A stretch of 43,568 nucleotides of DNA from JBHPHA01 sp042569905. Lineage in GTDB: Bacteria > Patescibacteriota > Minisyncoccia > Moranbacterales > UBA9337. A program made the position numbers and the translations under genes. The notes under the pieces are model-generated. The model did not search any database. It was not told where the DNA came from and saw only the letters and a list, made by a program, of their open reading frames with translations. Below are positions 8,071 through 15,635 of this stretch, one piece after another (within the stretch, counting starts at the first letter, position 1; the number at the start of each line of letters is the position of its first letter). The stretch covers positions 1 to 43,568 of the forward strand of contig JBHPHA010000007.1 of NCBI GenBank assembly GCA_042569905.1, read 5' to 3'.

Positions 8071-8202
8071 ATGAATAATAAAAAAGGTGACAAAAGAAAG
8101 ACTGATAAGAAAGATCAAAAAATTCTCGATTTTGTGAAGATGCTTCAGGAGAAGAAAAAATCACAGTCGCTAGACAGCGACGTGACAGGGCAGATAAAAT
8201 AA
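8071..8202 (+). CDS. Short basic protein, 43 aa
   Basis: A Lys/Asp-rich 43-residue frame (starts MNNKKGDKRKTDKKDQK). An in-frame ATG at 8059 overlaps the stop of the hydrolase and would give 47 residues; which start is used is unclear. No SD. It sits between two co-directional genes with gaps of 4 and 31 bp, so it may be translated by coupling. No family recognised; it could also be non-coding. Confidence 0.4.
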   Translation: MNNKKGDKRKTDKKDQKILDFVKMLQEKKKSQSLDSDVTGQIK

Positions 8203-8233
8203 AGATAAATAATAAAAACTTAAGTAAAAATAT

Positions 8234-9487
8234 ATGAGCGGAGAGCCAAAAATGCCAGTTCCTGGTATGGAGCAGACACTAGTGGTTGAAAAAGAGGGAG
8301 ACGAATTTGAAGTCCTAACATCATTGGCAGAAATAATTCAAAGTAAAAAGGAAAATAGGGAAGTGAGTGTCCATGAGGTTTTAAAGAAATTTGAAGAAAA
8401 AGGGCTTATTCCAGCGAGAGCGAAAGAGGAGATCACTCGTCGACTAAATAGAAAACAGGAATTAGGAGCTAATGATGCAATAATTAAGGACACAGCCAAA
8501 GACTACACATTGGATGCGATCACGCTGTATCGAGATAATGTTTTTGAAATTTCTAATTATAATTTTTTCAAAGCAGAGCTTTTCAGGTTTATTGACGAGA
8601 ATTTGACGGGGCAAGACATTGAATCAATCGAGGATTTAGACAAAACCGCAATGATATTTTTTGATATTGATGGTCTGAAGGCGGTAAATGACAATGCAAT
8701 GGACGCACATGCTTCAGGAGACTTGTATTTGAGTAAAATTGTAGAGGTGTTTAATGGTGGTCGAACTACTGAGTGGTTGCGATCAATTGGTGTTGAGTGT
8801 TCTCCTGCAAGGAGATCTGGAGATGAGTTTATGTGTGCATTGAAGGGAAATATTTCTTTTAAGATTAAGGATGATTTTTATGGGATAGATGGAGAGGAAG
8901 TGAAGAATGAGTCGTTTGGTGAATATGTTATGAAAAAGCTTCAAGAGGACGTTAGATCTTTAAATGTAGATGAGGTTCAGGACTTTTCTGATCCGCATCA
9001 GATGAATAAATACAAAGACGCAGGATTAGATGTGGGTGAGTGGCCAGAGGATTTTCGCTTTAAGGCTAGTATGAGCGGAGGGGTTGCGACATTGCTAGAT
9101 GTGTTGAGAATTGTTAAGGATAAGGAGTTTAAGGCAGATGAGAGCTATGAAGAGCTGATAGTGGGCATTGCAGGGGAAATGATCAAGGGGGCTGATGGTA
9201 TAATGATGGAAAATAAGGAGGTAGACAAAAAAACAAGAAGAAAATCTGATAATATTCATGATAGATTAATTGAGACGGTGTACCGAGCTGGAAGAAGTGA
9301 TGAAGAGCAGATTAATGAATTGAAGACTAAAAATAAGGCATTAGAAGAACAAAACCAAAAAATGCGAGAGCAAATGGAAAAAACAAAGGCAGCGTTAGAT
9401 ACTTTAATAAAAATGGGAGTGCCTGATGAGGTGACGGATTTGTTAAAAGAGCAGATTAAACAGCTAGAGAGTCTACTAGGAGAATAG
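8234..9487 (+). CDS. GGDEF-like domain protein with SGDEF motif and C-terminal coiled coil
   Basis: 417 residues. The GGDEF fold is supported by FFDIDGLKAVND near 141-152 (metal-binding Asp and substrate Asn-Asp), SGDLYL near 160, RRSGDEF near 192-198 and SMSGGVATL near 283. The signature is SGDEF rather than GGDEF/GGEEF, and about 80 residues are inserted after it. The last 50 residues are a Glu/Lys/Gln-rich coiled coil. GGDEF proteins make cyclic di-GMP, but the change of the first Gly and the insertions leave activity open; it may be a binding or structural relative. No SD. A terminator follows at 9505-9533. Confidence 0.8.
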   Translation: MSGEPKMPVPGMEQTLVVEKEGDEFEVLTSLAEIIQSKKENREVSVHEVLKKFEEKGLIPARAKEEITRRLNRKQELGANDAIIKDTAKDYTLDAITLYRDNVFEISNYNFFKAELFRFIDENLTGQDIESIEDLDKTAMIFFDIDGLKAVNDNAMDAHASGDLYLSKIVEVFNGGRTTEWLRSIGVECSPARRSGDEFMCALKGNISFKIKDDFYGIDGEEVKNESFGEYVMKKLQEDVRSLNVDEVQDFSDPHQMNKYKDAGLDVGEWPEDFRFKASMSGGVATLLDVLRIVKDKEFKADESYEELIVGIAGEMIKGADGIMMENKEVDKKTRRKSDNIHDRLIETVYRAGRSDEEQINELKTKNKALEEQNQKMREQMEKTKAALDTLIKMGVPDEVTDLLKEQIKQLESLLGE

Positions 9488-9504
9488 TTAATGGGGCAAC
9501 AAAA

Positions 9505-9533
9505 AATCATCTTATTTAAGTAAGGTGGTTTTT
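9505..9533 (+). terminator. Terminator of GGDEF-like gene
   Basis: AATCATCTTA / TAAGGTGGTT, ten pairs with three G-U, loop TTTAAG, then T5. Confidence 0.7.
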
Positions 9534-9639
9534 GTTATTGACAAATAAGGGTAAATATGACAGTATTATGGGTCATGAAAAATATGGCGAGGATTAGTTC
9601 CTATTTTATTGAATAAAACAATTGCTGGAGGATTGCAAA

Positions 9640-10179
9640 ATGAGTAACAGGACAATTTTAATGGGGGTATTGTTTCTGGTGGGGATTATTATGAGTGCTG
9701 CCTGGTATGGGCCTGTGATGGATGTTGAAATCATTCAGGCTGAGACTAATGTCGTGAATTTGTCTCAACTCAAGAAGGAGTTTAGAGGCGATGAGAGAGT
9801 TCTGGACGCAATCAATGATCTCATTAATCTACGGAGCTGCAAATATGACATAATATTGATTAAGTACGTTGTGGAAGACATTGTCGAAGTCGTTGCTGAT
9901 GGCTTGATCTCGTGGGAGATACTCGGAACCAATGAAATTGAACTTGATTTCTTCATTGAACAGGCACGCATTAATGGTGCTCAAGAAGACGTGGTCAATC
10001 TACGGAACTGCGAGTATGGCATAGCGTTGACTAAATACGTTGTGGAAGACATTGTCGAAGTCGTTGCTGATGGTTTGATTTCTTGGGAGGAGCTTGGGGT
10101 TGAGCAAGGAGAGCGAGGATTAAGAAATATCTCTGAAGGTATCGCACTTTGCGGGACTGGAGAGTGGGATTTGTTTTAA
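9640..10179 (+). CDS. Exported orphan protein with two SWEEL-type helical repeats
   Basis: 179 residues from the ATG at 9640, chosen because GGAGG (9627-9631) lies 8 bases before it; the upstream TTG at 9622 has no such site. An N-terminal hydrophobic segment (about 5-22) is followed by WYGP, a short combination also seen after the hydrophobic segment of the 13301 gene. The rest holds two helical repeats of 57 residues (LRxCxYxxxLxKYVVEDIVEV...SWE.LG). The DNA is a tandem duplication with period 171 bp, including 38 identical bases (9865-9902 and 10036-10073). A TTGACA lies at 9538 with TATTAT 20 bp later. No known family; a paralogous repeat protein follows at 10404. Confidence 0.8.
   Translation: MSNRTILMGVLFLVGIIMSAAWYGPVMDVEIIQAETNVVNLSQLKKEFRGDERVLDAINDLINLRSCKYDIILIKYVVEDIVEVVADGLISWEILGTNEIELDFFIEQARINGAQEDVVNLRNCEYGIALTKYVVEDIVEVVADGLISWEELGVEQGERGLRNISEGIALCGTGEWDLF
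9826..10108 (+). repeat. 171-bp tandem duplication inside 9640 gene
   Basis: Unit 1 begins AATCTACGGA at 9826 and unit 2 begins with the same bases at 9997, exactly 171 bp (57 codons) later. The second unit is incomplete at its 3' end. High identity points to a recent copy. Confidence 0.9.
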
Positions 10180-10209
10180 GGTAGCTTTCTAAAATAGGAA
10201 AACGTACTC

Positions 10210-10242
10210 AAACGATATGAATAATATTTCATATCGTTTTTT
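10210..10242 (+). terminator. Terminator, copy 1 of an identical 33-bp pair
   Basis: AAACGATATGAA / TTCATATCGTTT perfect 12-bp stem, 6-nt loop, T-run. Identical over 33 bases to the element at 11595-11627. Confidence 0.9.
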
Positions 10243-10299
10243 AGTTAGCGAATAATTATTTTTAAAGTAGTTTTAACCCTTTGTTTTTCATATAAAGCA

Positions 10300-10328
10300 T
10301 TGACTTAATGTTGATAATAGTTTAAACT
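10300..10328 (+). promoter_or_regulatory. Promoter of 10404 gene
   Basis: TTGACT (10300-10305), 17 bp, TAAACT (10323-10328). Confidence 0.6.
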
Positions 10329-10403
10329 AATATGTTACACAAAGAAATTGCGTGACGGTGGGTGAGTTATTTTAAAAATTTCAAGATAGATGGGAGAATG
10401 AAG

Positions 10404-11576
10404 ATGCTTAAATGTTTAATATGGCTGCTGATGTGTGTTGTTATAAGTTGCATTAGTGTAGTTGTTTCACGTGAATTAGATGTGTCAAATGAGGATCCGG
10501 AGCGTGACGTTATCGTTGTTGAGAAAGTCCAAATGGCAAGACGTATAATGGATTTACGTGAGGGGTATTTAAGTCTTGAAGAGGCGAATAATCTTTATGA
10601 AGAAATTAGTAGTACGGAACCTGACGATGTTTTTGCGAATATTTATTATGATTCAATAAATTGTTATCAAAATAGGGAGCAGATTGGGTTTTTTAGGGAT
10701 AAAATTAAAGTAAGTTATCTGATAAATACTCTGAATCTAATTGATGACAAAGAGGAGGCGAATAAAATCTATGAAGAGATTAGAATATTATTTTATGGTG
10801 ATGTGGAAAAAATGGAGGCAGCAATTGGCTTTAGCGAAGAAGAAATTATTGAAATGCAAAGACAAGCTCATATTAGAGGTCTTTGGAAAAAGATTGAAGG
10901 ACTGCGTAATATGGATTATGGTTACGCGGATGCTGAGCGACTTCGTGATGAGATTGCCGCAGCTGCCTCTGGGTGGAAGAGTTTTACTTCCTGGGAGGAG
11001 TTAGAGACGGATGCAGAAGAATTGACAGGCCTAGTTAAAAAGGCTCAAGTCAAGTATTTGAATGACTTAGTTAAGAATCTTCGTAAGATGGCTTATGATG
11101 GGAGTGACGCTAAGAGTGCTGCTGAATGGATTTACCACGCAATTCAATGGGAAATTATTTCTTGGGAAAAGCTCAAAACTAATAGTGATGAGCTTGAAGG
11201 ACTTGTTGAGGCGGCTCGAGTCAAAGAGTTGAGAGAAACCCTTAATATTCTTCGTGCAGGAAAATGCGGCGAAAGTGTGGTCAGGGAATTTATTAAAGAG
11301 ATTAATCGAGAAGATCAACCTAGAGATGTCTCTATAATGCAAAATCTTGAGACTAGCAAAAAAGAGCTTGCAAGATTATTAAGGAAAGCTCGCGTCCAAG
11401 ATTTAAAGGTGATGATTAAAAATATTCGTCAAGAAAGAGTCTTGGCATATGCAGTTGAATCTGGAGTTAATAAGATAAGAAAAGTAGTTCAAGATGGTAG
11501 CACGAACTGGGAGGAGCTTGGCACTAGTGATGCAGAGCTGGAGGGTTTTGTTCAGAAAGCTCAATTGAAAAAATAG
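10404..11576 (+). CDS. Secreted (possible lipoprotein) multi-repeat helical protein, SWEEL family
   Basis: 390 residues from ATG 10404, 7 bases after GGGAG (10392-10396); upstream GTG 10362 and ATG 10398 are less well placed. The N-terminus is a hydrophobic export signal, and VISC near residue 14 would fit a lipobox. The mature part is made of about five or six degenerate units of 55-65 residues ending in SWEELETDAEELTGLVKKA, SWEKLKTNSDELEGLVEAA, a weaker MQNLETSKKELARLLRKA, and NWEELGTSDAELEGFVQKA. The same unit builds the 9640 protein upstream. Expected fold is an alpha-solenoid; partner unknown. It has its own promoter, and its terminator is identical to that of the upstream paralogue. Confidence 0.82.
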   Translation: MLKCLIWLLMCVVISCISVVVSRELDVSNEDPERDVIVVEKVQMARRIMDLREGYLSLEEANNLYEEISSTEPDDVFANIYYDSINCYQNREQIGFFRDKIKVSYLINTLNLIDDKEEANKIYEEIRILFYGDVEKMEAAIGFSEEEIIEMQRQAHIRGLWKKIEGLRNMDYGYADAERLRDEIAAAASGWKSFTSWEELETDAEELTGLVKKAQVKYLNDLVKNLRKMAYDGSDAKSAAEWIYHAIQWEIISWEKLKTNSDELEGLVEAARVKELRETLNILRAGKCGESVVREFIKEINREDQPRDVSIMQNLETSKKELARLLRKARVQDLKVMIKNIRQERVLAYAVESGVNKIRKVVQDGSTNWEELGTSDAELEGFVQKAQLKK

Positions 11577-11594
11577 AGCTTGTTAGTATAAGTT

Positions 11595-11628
11595 AAACGA
11601 TATGAATAATATTTCATATCGTTTTTTT
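11595..11628 (+). terminator. Terminator, copy 2 of the identical pair
   Basis: The same 33 bases as 10210-10242, then further T. A short downstream motif AAAGTAGTTTTA is also shared (about 10264 and 11643). Confidence 0.9.
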
Positions 11629-11698
11629 ATTGGAAAAATGCTAAAGTAGTTTTATGTGATATAATAAATATCGATAAATAAATTTAAATAAAATAAAA

Positions 11699-12889
11699 AT
11701 GCAATTATTCCATTTTCATCAAGGTAACGTTTTGAATAGATTGATTCATTCTGAGTTTTGGTTGTTTGAAATTTCGGTTTGGCTACACACTTTTGCAGTT
11801 TCAATGGTGGCTATTTTTATTCCAATATTTCTTTTGCAGATTGGGTATAGTATTGGGGAGGTGATGATATTTTACATTATCTACAACGTAGTTGATGTGC
11901 CATTGAATTTTTTTGCAAGATTTTTGACGAGAAAGATGGGGGCAAGGTGGGTGATTATTCTAGGGTCAGTCGCAGCAATTCTTCTGTTTATAAGTTTGTT
12001 TGAACTTACTTCTGGCAATTGGCCATTATTAATTTTAACTGCTATTTTTGCAGCTTTTTATGATACTTTTTATTGGGTAGCGCATATTTATTTTTTTATG
12101 AAATGTAGCAAGGACGATGAAAATATTTCCAGAGATACGGGGATTATGAGGATTATAAAAAGATTTGCGGGAATGACGGCTCCAGCATTGGGAGCGTTGA
12201 TTTTAGTTTCATGGGATCGAGGAGCATTACTATTGATCAGTGTAGCTGTACTGGTTTTATCTATTTTGCCTTTATTTAAGATTAAGAATATTGATGATAA
12301 GCCAAGGCGAAAACAAAAAAGCTTTAAAGAATTTTTCAGTAGTTGGGATATTTCAAGAGATTACATTTCCTCAATGCTACTAACACTTCATCGTTCAGCT
12401 GAGGGAATTTTGTGGCCAATTTTCATCTATCGCTTATTTGTTGATATTGAGTCAGTAGCGATCTTGCCTGTGATTGTTTCGGCGACTGCTATAATGTTTA
12501 TTTATGTTGCAGGAAAAACTAAGAAACAAAGGCGAGACATTGTGATGGCGATGGCTAGTATGGCTATTGCTTTAACTTGGATTGCAAGATTATTTATAGA
12601 TGACAATGCTTTTTACTATATTAGCGTGTTTTTAATCGGCTTTTTCACTATCTTCGTCGGTATTCCACTGGATAGCTATCTTTTTGAAAAAGGTGAGAAA
12701 ATTGATACGCTTTCTGCGTCTACTTATCGAAATACTGCGAATATGTTTGCGAATGTGATTCTTTTTGGAGTCCTTTCGATTATGGTTAATGTTTTTGATA
12801 CAAGTTTTATTTTGGCATCATTAAGTATGTTTGTTGTAGCTGGTCTGAGTTATTTTGTTGGACAAGGAATAGCTAGTAAGAAAGTTTAG
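11699..12889 (+). CDS. Major facilitator superfamily-like transporter
   Basis: 396 residues with about ten to twelve hydrophobic segments across the whole length. A basic loop near residue 205 (KPRRKQKSFKEF) separates two halves, as in the MFS. ARFLTRKMGARWVIILGS (about 75-92) resembles the loop 2-3 motif of the family. The substrate cannot be inferred. No SD. The ATG follows an almost pure A/T leader with a TATAAT-like box near 11659. It is 11 bp from the next gene and probably co-transcribed with it. Confidence 0.8.
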   Translation: MQLFHFHQGNVLNRLIHSEFWLFEISVWLHTFAVSMVAIFIPIFLLQIGYSIGEVMIFYIIYNVVDVPLNFFARFLTRKMGARWVIILGSVAAILLFISLFELTSGNWPLLILTAIFAAFYDTFYWVAHIYFFMKCSKDDENISRDTGIMRIIKRFAGMTAPALGALILVSWDRGALLLISVAVLVLSILPLFKIKNIDDKPRRKQKSFKEFFSSWDISRDYISSMLLTLHRSAEGILWPIFIYRLFVDIESVAILPVIVSATAIMFIYVAGKTKKQRRDIVMAMASMAIALTWIARLFIDDNAFYYISVFLIGFFTIFVGIPLDSYLFEKGEKIDTLSASTYRNTANMFANVILFGVLSIMVNVFDTSFILASLSMFVVAGLSYFVGQGIASKKV

Positions 12890-12899
12890 TTTTTATAAT

Positions 12900-13196
12900 A
12901 TGGTAAATAAAAATAATTTAATATTTGTATATGGCACACTAAGACTTGCTTTGGTGCGGTTTTGGGTCTACGGTGGATGGAGAGCTGAGAGAAAGGCTAT
13001 TTTAAGGGGCTTTAGAAAAGAAGGATTGAATATTGTTAAAGATACGAATTGCCAGGTTGAAGGAATGCTTATAGTAGCTAATGAAGAGGATTTAAGGAAA
13101 ATTGATAAATACGAGAGTTTTGGTGAAAAATACTATCGAGACAATGTTGTGCTGGAAAGTGGTGAGGATGCTTGGGTATATCGAAAAATTAAATAA
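12900..13196 (+). CDS. Gamma-glutamylcyclotransferase-like (AIG2/GGCT fold) protein
   Basis: 98 residues with FVYGTLR (about 9-15), the hallmark of the GGCT fold, VEGMLIVAN, and DKYESFGEKYYR (about 64-75), which supplies the conserved Glu. The fold cyclises gamma-glutamyl amines or serves as a relative of unknown activity. Normal size for the family (about 100-120), though the segment after YGTLR (LALVRFWVYGGWRAERKA) departs from the usual pattern. No SD. It starts 10 bp after the transporter stop. Confidence 0.78.
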   Translation: MVNKNNLIFVYGTLRLALVRFWVYGGWRAERKAILRGFRKEGLNIVKDTNCQVEGMLIVANEEDLRKIDKYESFGEKYYRDNVVLESGEDAWVYRKIK

Positions 13197-13300
13197 ATTT
13201 ATTAAGGTGCTTTGTTGACTATTAAATCTAGGCATGCAAGAATTATTAAAAATCAGTGTTGGTAGTTCTTTTTTAATAATCTTTTTCAAGGAGTGTGTTT

Positions 13301-13642
13301 ATGCGAAAGACGGGATTGAGTGTGACTAGTTATCTGCTCATTTTAGCAGCTTGTATTTCTGTAGCGCTATTGCATGAGTGGTACGGGCCAAGTAATTTGA
13401 ATGTTTCTATTAAAGAAATCGCCCAAAAAGAGTTGATTGGTGCTGATCTGACTAAAAGAGATGTTAACATCATCACTAAAAACAAGGAGGAATATGAGGT
13501 GTATAAACATAGAATCCTCAAAAAAGTTGCTAAGAAAATAGTCTCTAAGCGTAATCTAGATGGTCGCGAGATAGCAATCTACTTGAGAAATAGTGAAGGA
13601 ATTGATGAGACTAATAAAAAGGAACTTGAAAATCAAAAATAG
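13301..13642 (+). CDS. Exported orphan protein with WYGP motif
   Basis: 113 residues. ATG 13301 is chosen for AAGGAG (13288-13293) with 7-base spacing. The N-terminus MRKTGLS plus a hydrophobic stretch (about 8-26) is a signal or anchor, followed by HEWYGPSNLNV; WYGP occurs at the same place in the 9640 protein. The rest is Lys/Glu/Ile-rich and helical. TTGACT at 13215 is a possible -35 with a weak AAGAAT -10 at 17 bp. A bidirectional terminator follows. Family not recognised. Confidence 0.7.
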   Translation: MRKTGLSVTSYLLILAACISVALLHEWYGPSNLNVSIKEIAQKELIGADLTKRDVNIITKNKEEYEVYKHRILKKVAKKIVSKRNLDGREIAIYLRNSEGIDETNKKELENQK

Positions 13643-13657
13643 TCGCAGATAATAAAA

Positions 13658-13693
13658 GCCGTTAGAAAATAATGTTTCTGACGGCCTTTTTTT
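13658..13693. terminator. Bidirectional terminator between convergent genes
   Basis: GCCGTTAGAAA / TTTCTGACGGC stem with T7 on the plus side and a short T-run on the minus side. It serves the 13301 gene and the minus-strand 13705 gene. Confidence 0.85.
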
Positions 13694-13704
13694 GTGGCTT
13701 ACTT

Positions 13705-13950
13705 CTAAAGCGTAATTGGATTTTTGAAAAAAACAAATCTTTGTCCGCCAATGCAATCAATCATTTTAATGCCGATAATTGATTTTACTGATCCTTGATT
13801 CCAGGTTTGTCTTTGTGCTTCCGAGTGGTCAATATTCCATTGCCATTGATCAATATCTATTCCAATAGCATCATTGGTGGCATCGATGAAATAATTTCCT
13901 TCAACTGAGCTTTCGGTTAAAGATGAAAAATTTAATCTGTATCTATTCAT
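13705..13950 (-). CDS. Orphan 81-aa protein
   Basis: Minus-strand gene with strong initiation signals: AAGGAG six bases before ATG (complement of 13957-13962) and a promoter TTGACT-16-TATTAT (14014-13987). The 81 residues contain an IDIDQWQWNID stretch and end FVFFKNPITL. No export signal. The composition (polar N-terminal half, beta-like C-terminus) suggests a small globular protein. No family recognised. It is divergent from the 14146 lipoprotein with only 18 bp between the two -35 boxes, which may link their regulation. Confidence 0.7.
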   Translation of the reverse strand: MNRYRLNFSSLTESSVEGNYFIDATNDAIGIDIDQWQWNIDHSEAQRQTWNQGSVKSIIGIKMIDCIGGQRFVFFKNPITL

Positions 13951-13986
13951 TTCGCACTCCTTTTGTGAAATTTTAAGTATATGTAA

Positions 13987-14014
13987 ATAATAGACAAAAA
14001 ATAGGAAAAGTCAA
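13987..14014 (-). promoter_or_regulatory. Promoter of the minus-strand 81-aa gene
   Basis: On the minus strand TTGACT (14014-14009), 16 bp, TATTAT (13992-13987). Confidence 0.7.
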
Positions 14015-14032
14015 TAGTGGTGCGAAAAGTAC

Positions 14033-14061
14033 TTGACAAAAATGATTAAAAATGATAATAT
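14033..14061 (+). promoter_or_regulatory. Promoter of 14146 lipoprotein
   Basis: TTGACA (14033-14038), 17 bp, TAATAT (14056-14061). It is back-to-back with the minus-strand promoter. Confidence 0.65.
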
Positions 14062-14145
14062 TTTAAGTCATGCGTTAATGAGGCGAGTGAATTGGTTTAT
14101 TCTCACGCAAGATGAAAAAAGTGCAACGTATAAGGAGGAATGCGC

Positions 14146-14484
14146 ATGAAGAAACGTATCTTAACAATTTTAGGGATAATTTTTTTTGTAGCAGGCTGTT
14201 CAGGTCCTGGACCTGATATGTCCCAAGATGAAAGCGATTTTAAGTGGAGTCTTGCTACGAGTCCGATTACGGGTAAATGTTATGAGGTAGTAACAATTAA
14301 GGAAGTGGCGAGTCAGTCGAGTTATGGATATATGGGAATGGCAGAAATTTCTTGTGATTATCTGAATCAGACGATTGAGAATAGTAATAAAGAAGTTGGT
14401 GAAAATCAGGGCGCTCCCTATGGGTATGGGTACGCTGGATATTTCTCAAGTAATTACAATAAGATTAAAGAAGGTCGCGAGTAA
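14146..14484 (+). CDS. Small lipoprotein, unknown
   Basis: 112 residues from ATG 14146; AAGGAGG (14132-14138) is 7 bases away, whereas ATG 14140 is only one base from it. The lipoprotein signal is MKKR, a hydrophobic run, then VAGC, so Cys18 would be lipidated after cleavage by LspA (encoded at 25279). The mature part has two Cys (CYEVV, SCDYL) that could form a disulfide and a Tyr/Gly-rich segment (YGYGYAGY). A 9-bp hairpin (14512-14534) follows without a T-run, so transcription may continue into the next gene. Confidence 0.75.
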   Translation: MKKRILTILGIIFFVAGCSGPGPDMSQDESDFKWSLATSPITGKCYEVVTIKEVASQSSYGYMGMAEISCDYLNQTIENSNKEVGENQGAPYGYGYAGYFSSNYNKIKEGRE

Positions 14485-14511
14485 GGTTATTGCGTGTTAA
14501 TGTCATCTTGT

Positions 14512-14534
14512 TCTCCCGTAGTTGTTACGGGAGA
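14512..14534 (+). other. Intercistronic hairpin
   Basis: TCTCCCGTA / TACGGGAGA, perfect 9-bp stem, 5-nt loop, no T-run. It may stabilise mRNA ends or set relative expression of the flanking genes. Confidence 0.6.
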
Positions 14535-14576
14535 TGAAGGATGATTTTCTTAGAAAAAATGCATAAGGAGTAGTTC

Positions 14577-15554
14577 GTGATGAGAAATGCGATGATAGTT
14601 TTGTGTGTAGTGTTATTTTTGGTGGTAATTTTTCTCTTTTCAAGGTGTGAGCCGAGACTGGTTCAACGAGTTGCCCAACCAGCTGCTCCCGTTGTGGAGC
14701 AGGAGTATGCAGAATTTAGAGTTATTAACCTAATCGAGATGCTGTCGGAGCTAGACTTTGATGGCAATCGTCTTCAGGCGGAACTTGCCAATAATCCCCT
14801 GTACATGTTCAAGGGGGAGAGCTTGCAAGTTCAGTACACTGATGGAATTCGACCAGTGTATACTTTTTCGTATCCTTCTTATGGCAAGGCTGCCCGGATC
14901 GAGTTTGAAGATGAGGGTGACATGATTGAAATAGATGGATTTGAATACGAGGGCGTATTTCGGGATTCATTTGAGAAAGAATGGGATATTGAAGACAATA
15001 GGGACCTGAATCACATTGGTCATTATGTTTTCGGAATCACTGGCGCTTACAATCTTCGTCCGATTTACTTTCTAAAGAGGACAGAGCGGGCAAGTAAGAA
15101 AGCGGTTGAAAAAGCTAAGAAGGCAAAAGCGACCAAGGCTGAAGTTCAGAAGAATGCCAAGGCGGAAGTAAAGCGTTATGCCAGAGATATTAAGCGGTTG
15201 ACTGCACGGGCCGAGGCAGCGGCAAAAAGAAAGGACAGTGCAATCGCTAGTTCGTTGGCCAAGCAAGTGAAAAAGATGGTAACAAAAGTCAATGCTCTTG
15301 AAAAGAAGCATGAGCTTTCAAAAACTAACTTATCGTTTTACAGTCGTGCGGCTGACAATGTTTTGACGAAGGTAAAAAATGCAGAGCCAGCTAATGTAAA
15401 ACCGGCCAATCAAAAGACGGTCAATTCGTACAAGTCGGCCTACAAAAAATCGGACAATTCGTACAAACAGGTCAACAAAAAATCGGCCAATTCGTATAAA
15501 CCGGCTAATAAAAAACCGGCCAATTCGTATAAACCGGCCAAGTCAAGGCAATAA
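14577..15554 (+). CDS. Membrane-anchored protein with basic coiled coil and 11-residue repeat tail
   Basis: 325 residues (GTG 14577; ATG 14580 is equally possible, with AAGGAG at 14565-14570). A hydrophobic anchor (about 5-22) ends FLFSRCEP. A globular part (about 45-165) includes YTFSYPSYGKAARIEFED. Then comes a Lys/Ala-rich helix (about 165-270), and the end is four 11-residue units (NSYK followed by x-x-x-K-K) rich in Lys, Ser, Asn and Pro. The tail looks like a cationic histone-H1-type or wall-binding segment. GC seems higher than in neighbours by eye. Function unknown. A strong terminator follows. Confidence 0.75.
   Translation: MMRNAMIVLCVVLFLVVIFLFSRCEPRLVQRVAQPAAPVVEQEYAEFRVINLIEMLSELDFDGNRLQAELANNPLYMFKGESLQVQYTDGIRPVYTFSYPSYGKAARIEFEDEGDMIEIDGFEYEGVFRDSFEKEWDIEDNRDLNHIGHYVFGITGAYNLRPIYFLKRTERASKKAVEKAKKAKATKAEVQKNAKAEVKRYARDIKRLTARAEAAAKRKDSAIASSLAKQVKKMVTKVNALEKKHELSKTNLSFYSRAADNVLTKVKNAEPANVKPANQKTVNSYKSAYKKSDNSYKQVNKKSANSYKPANKKPANSYKPAKSRQ
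15423..15554 (+). repeat. Four 33-bp tandem repeats
   Basis: AATTCGTA starts units at 15423, 15456, 15489 and 15522, exactly 33 bp apart; each unit encodes 11 residues beginning NSYK. Confidence 0.92.
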
Positions 15555-15601
15555 GGTGTCGCCGGTTAATATCAATTTTTTTTAAAAACCGTGAATAGTA
15601 G

Positions 15602-15635
15602 CGGAGGTAAGATAAAGTCTTACCTCCGTTTTTTT
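15602..15635 (+). terminator. Strong terminator of 14577 gene
   Basis: CGGAGGTAAGA / TCTTACCTCCG, perfect 11 bp, 5-nt loop, T7. Confidence 0.92.

Noticed and set aside
9622..9639. TTG start for the 9640 gene
   Set aside because: The SD GGAGG lies inside this stretch and is properly spaced only for ATG 9640.
15423..15554. CRISPR-like repeats
   Set aside because: The 33-bp units are contiguous without spacers and keep a reading frame; they are coding repeats.
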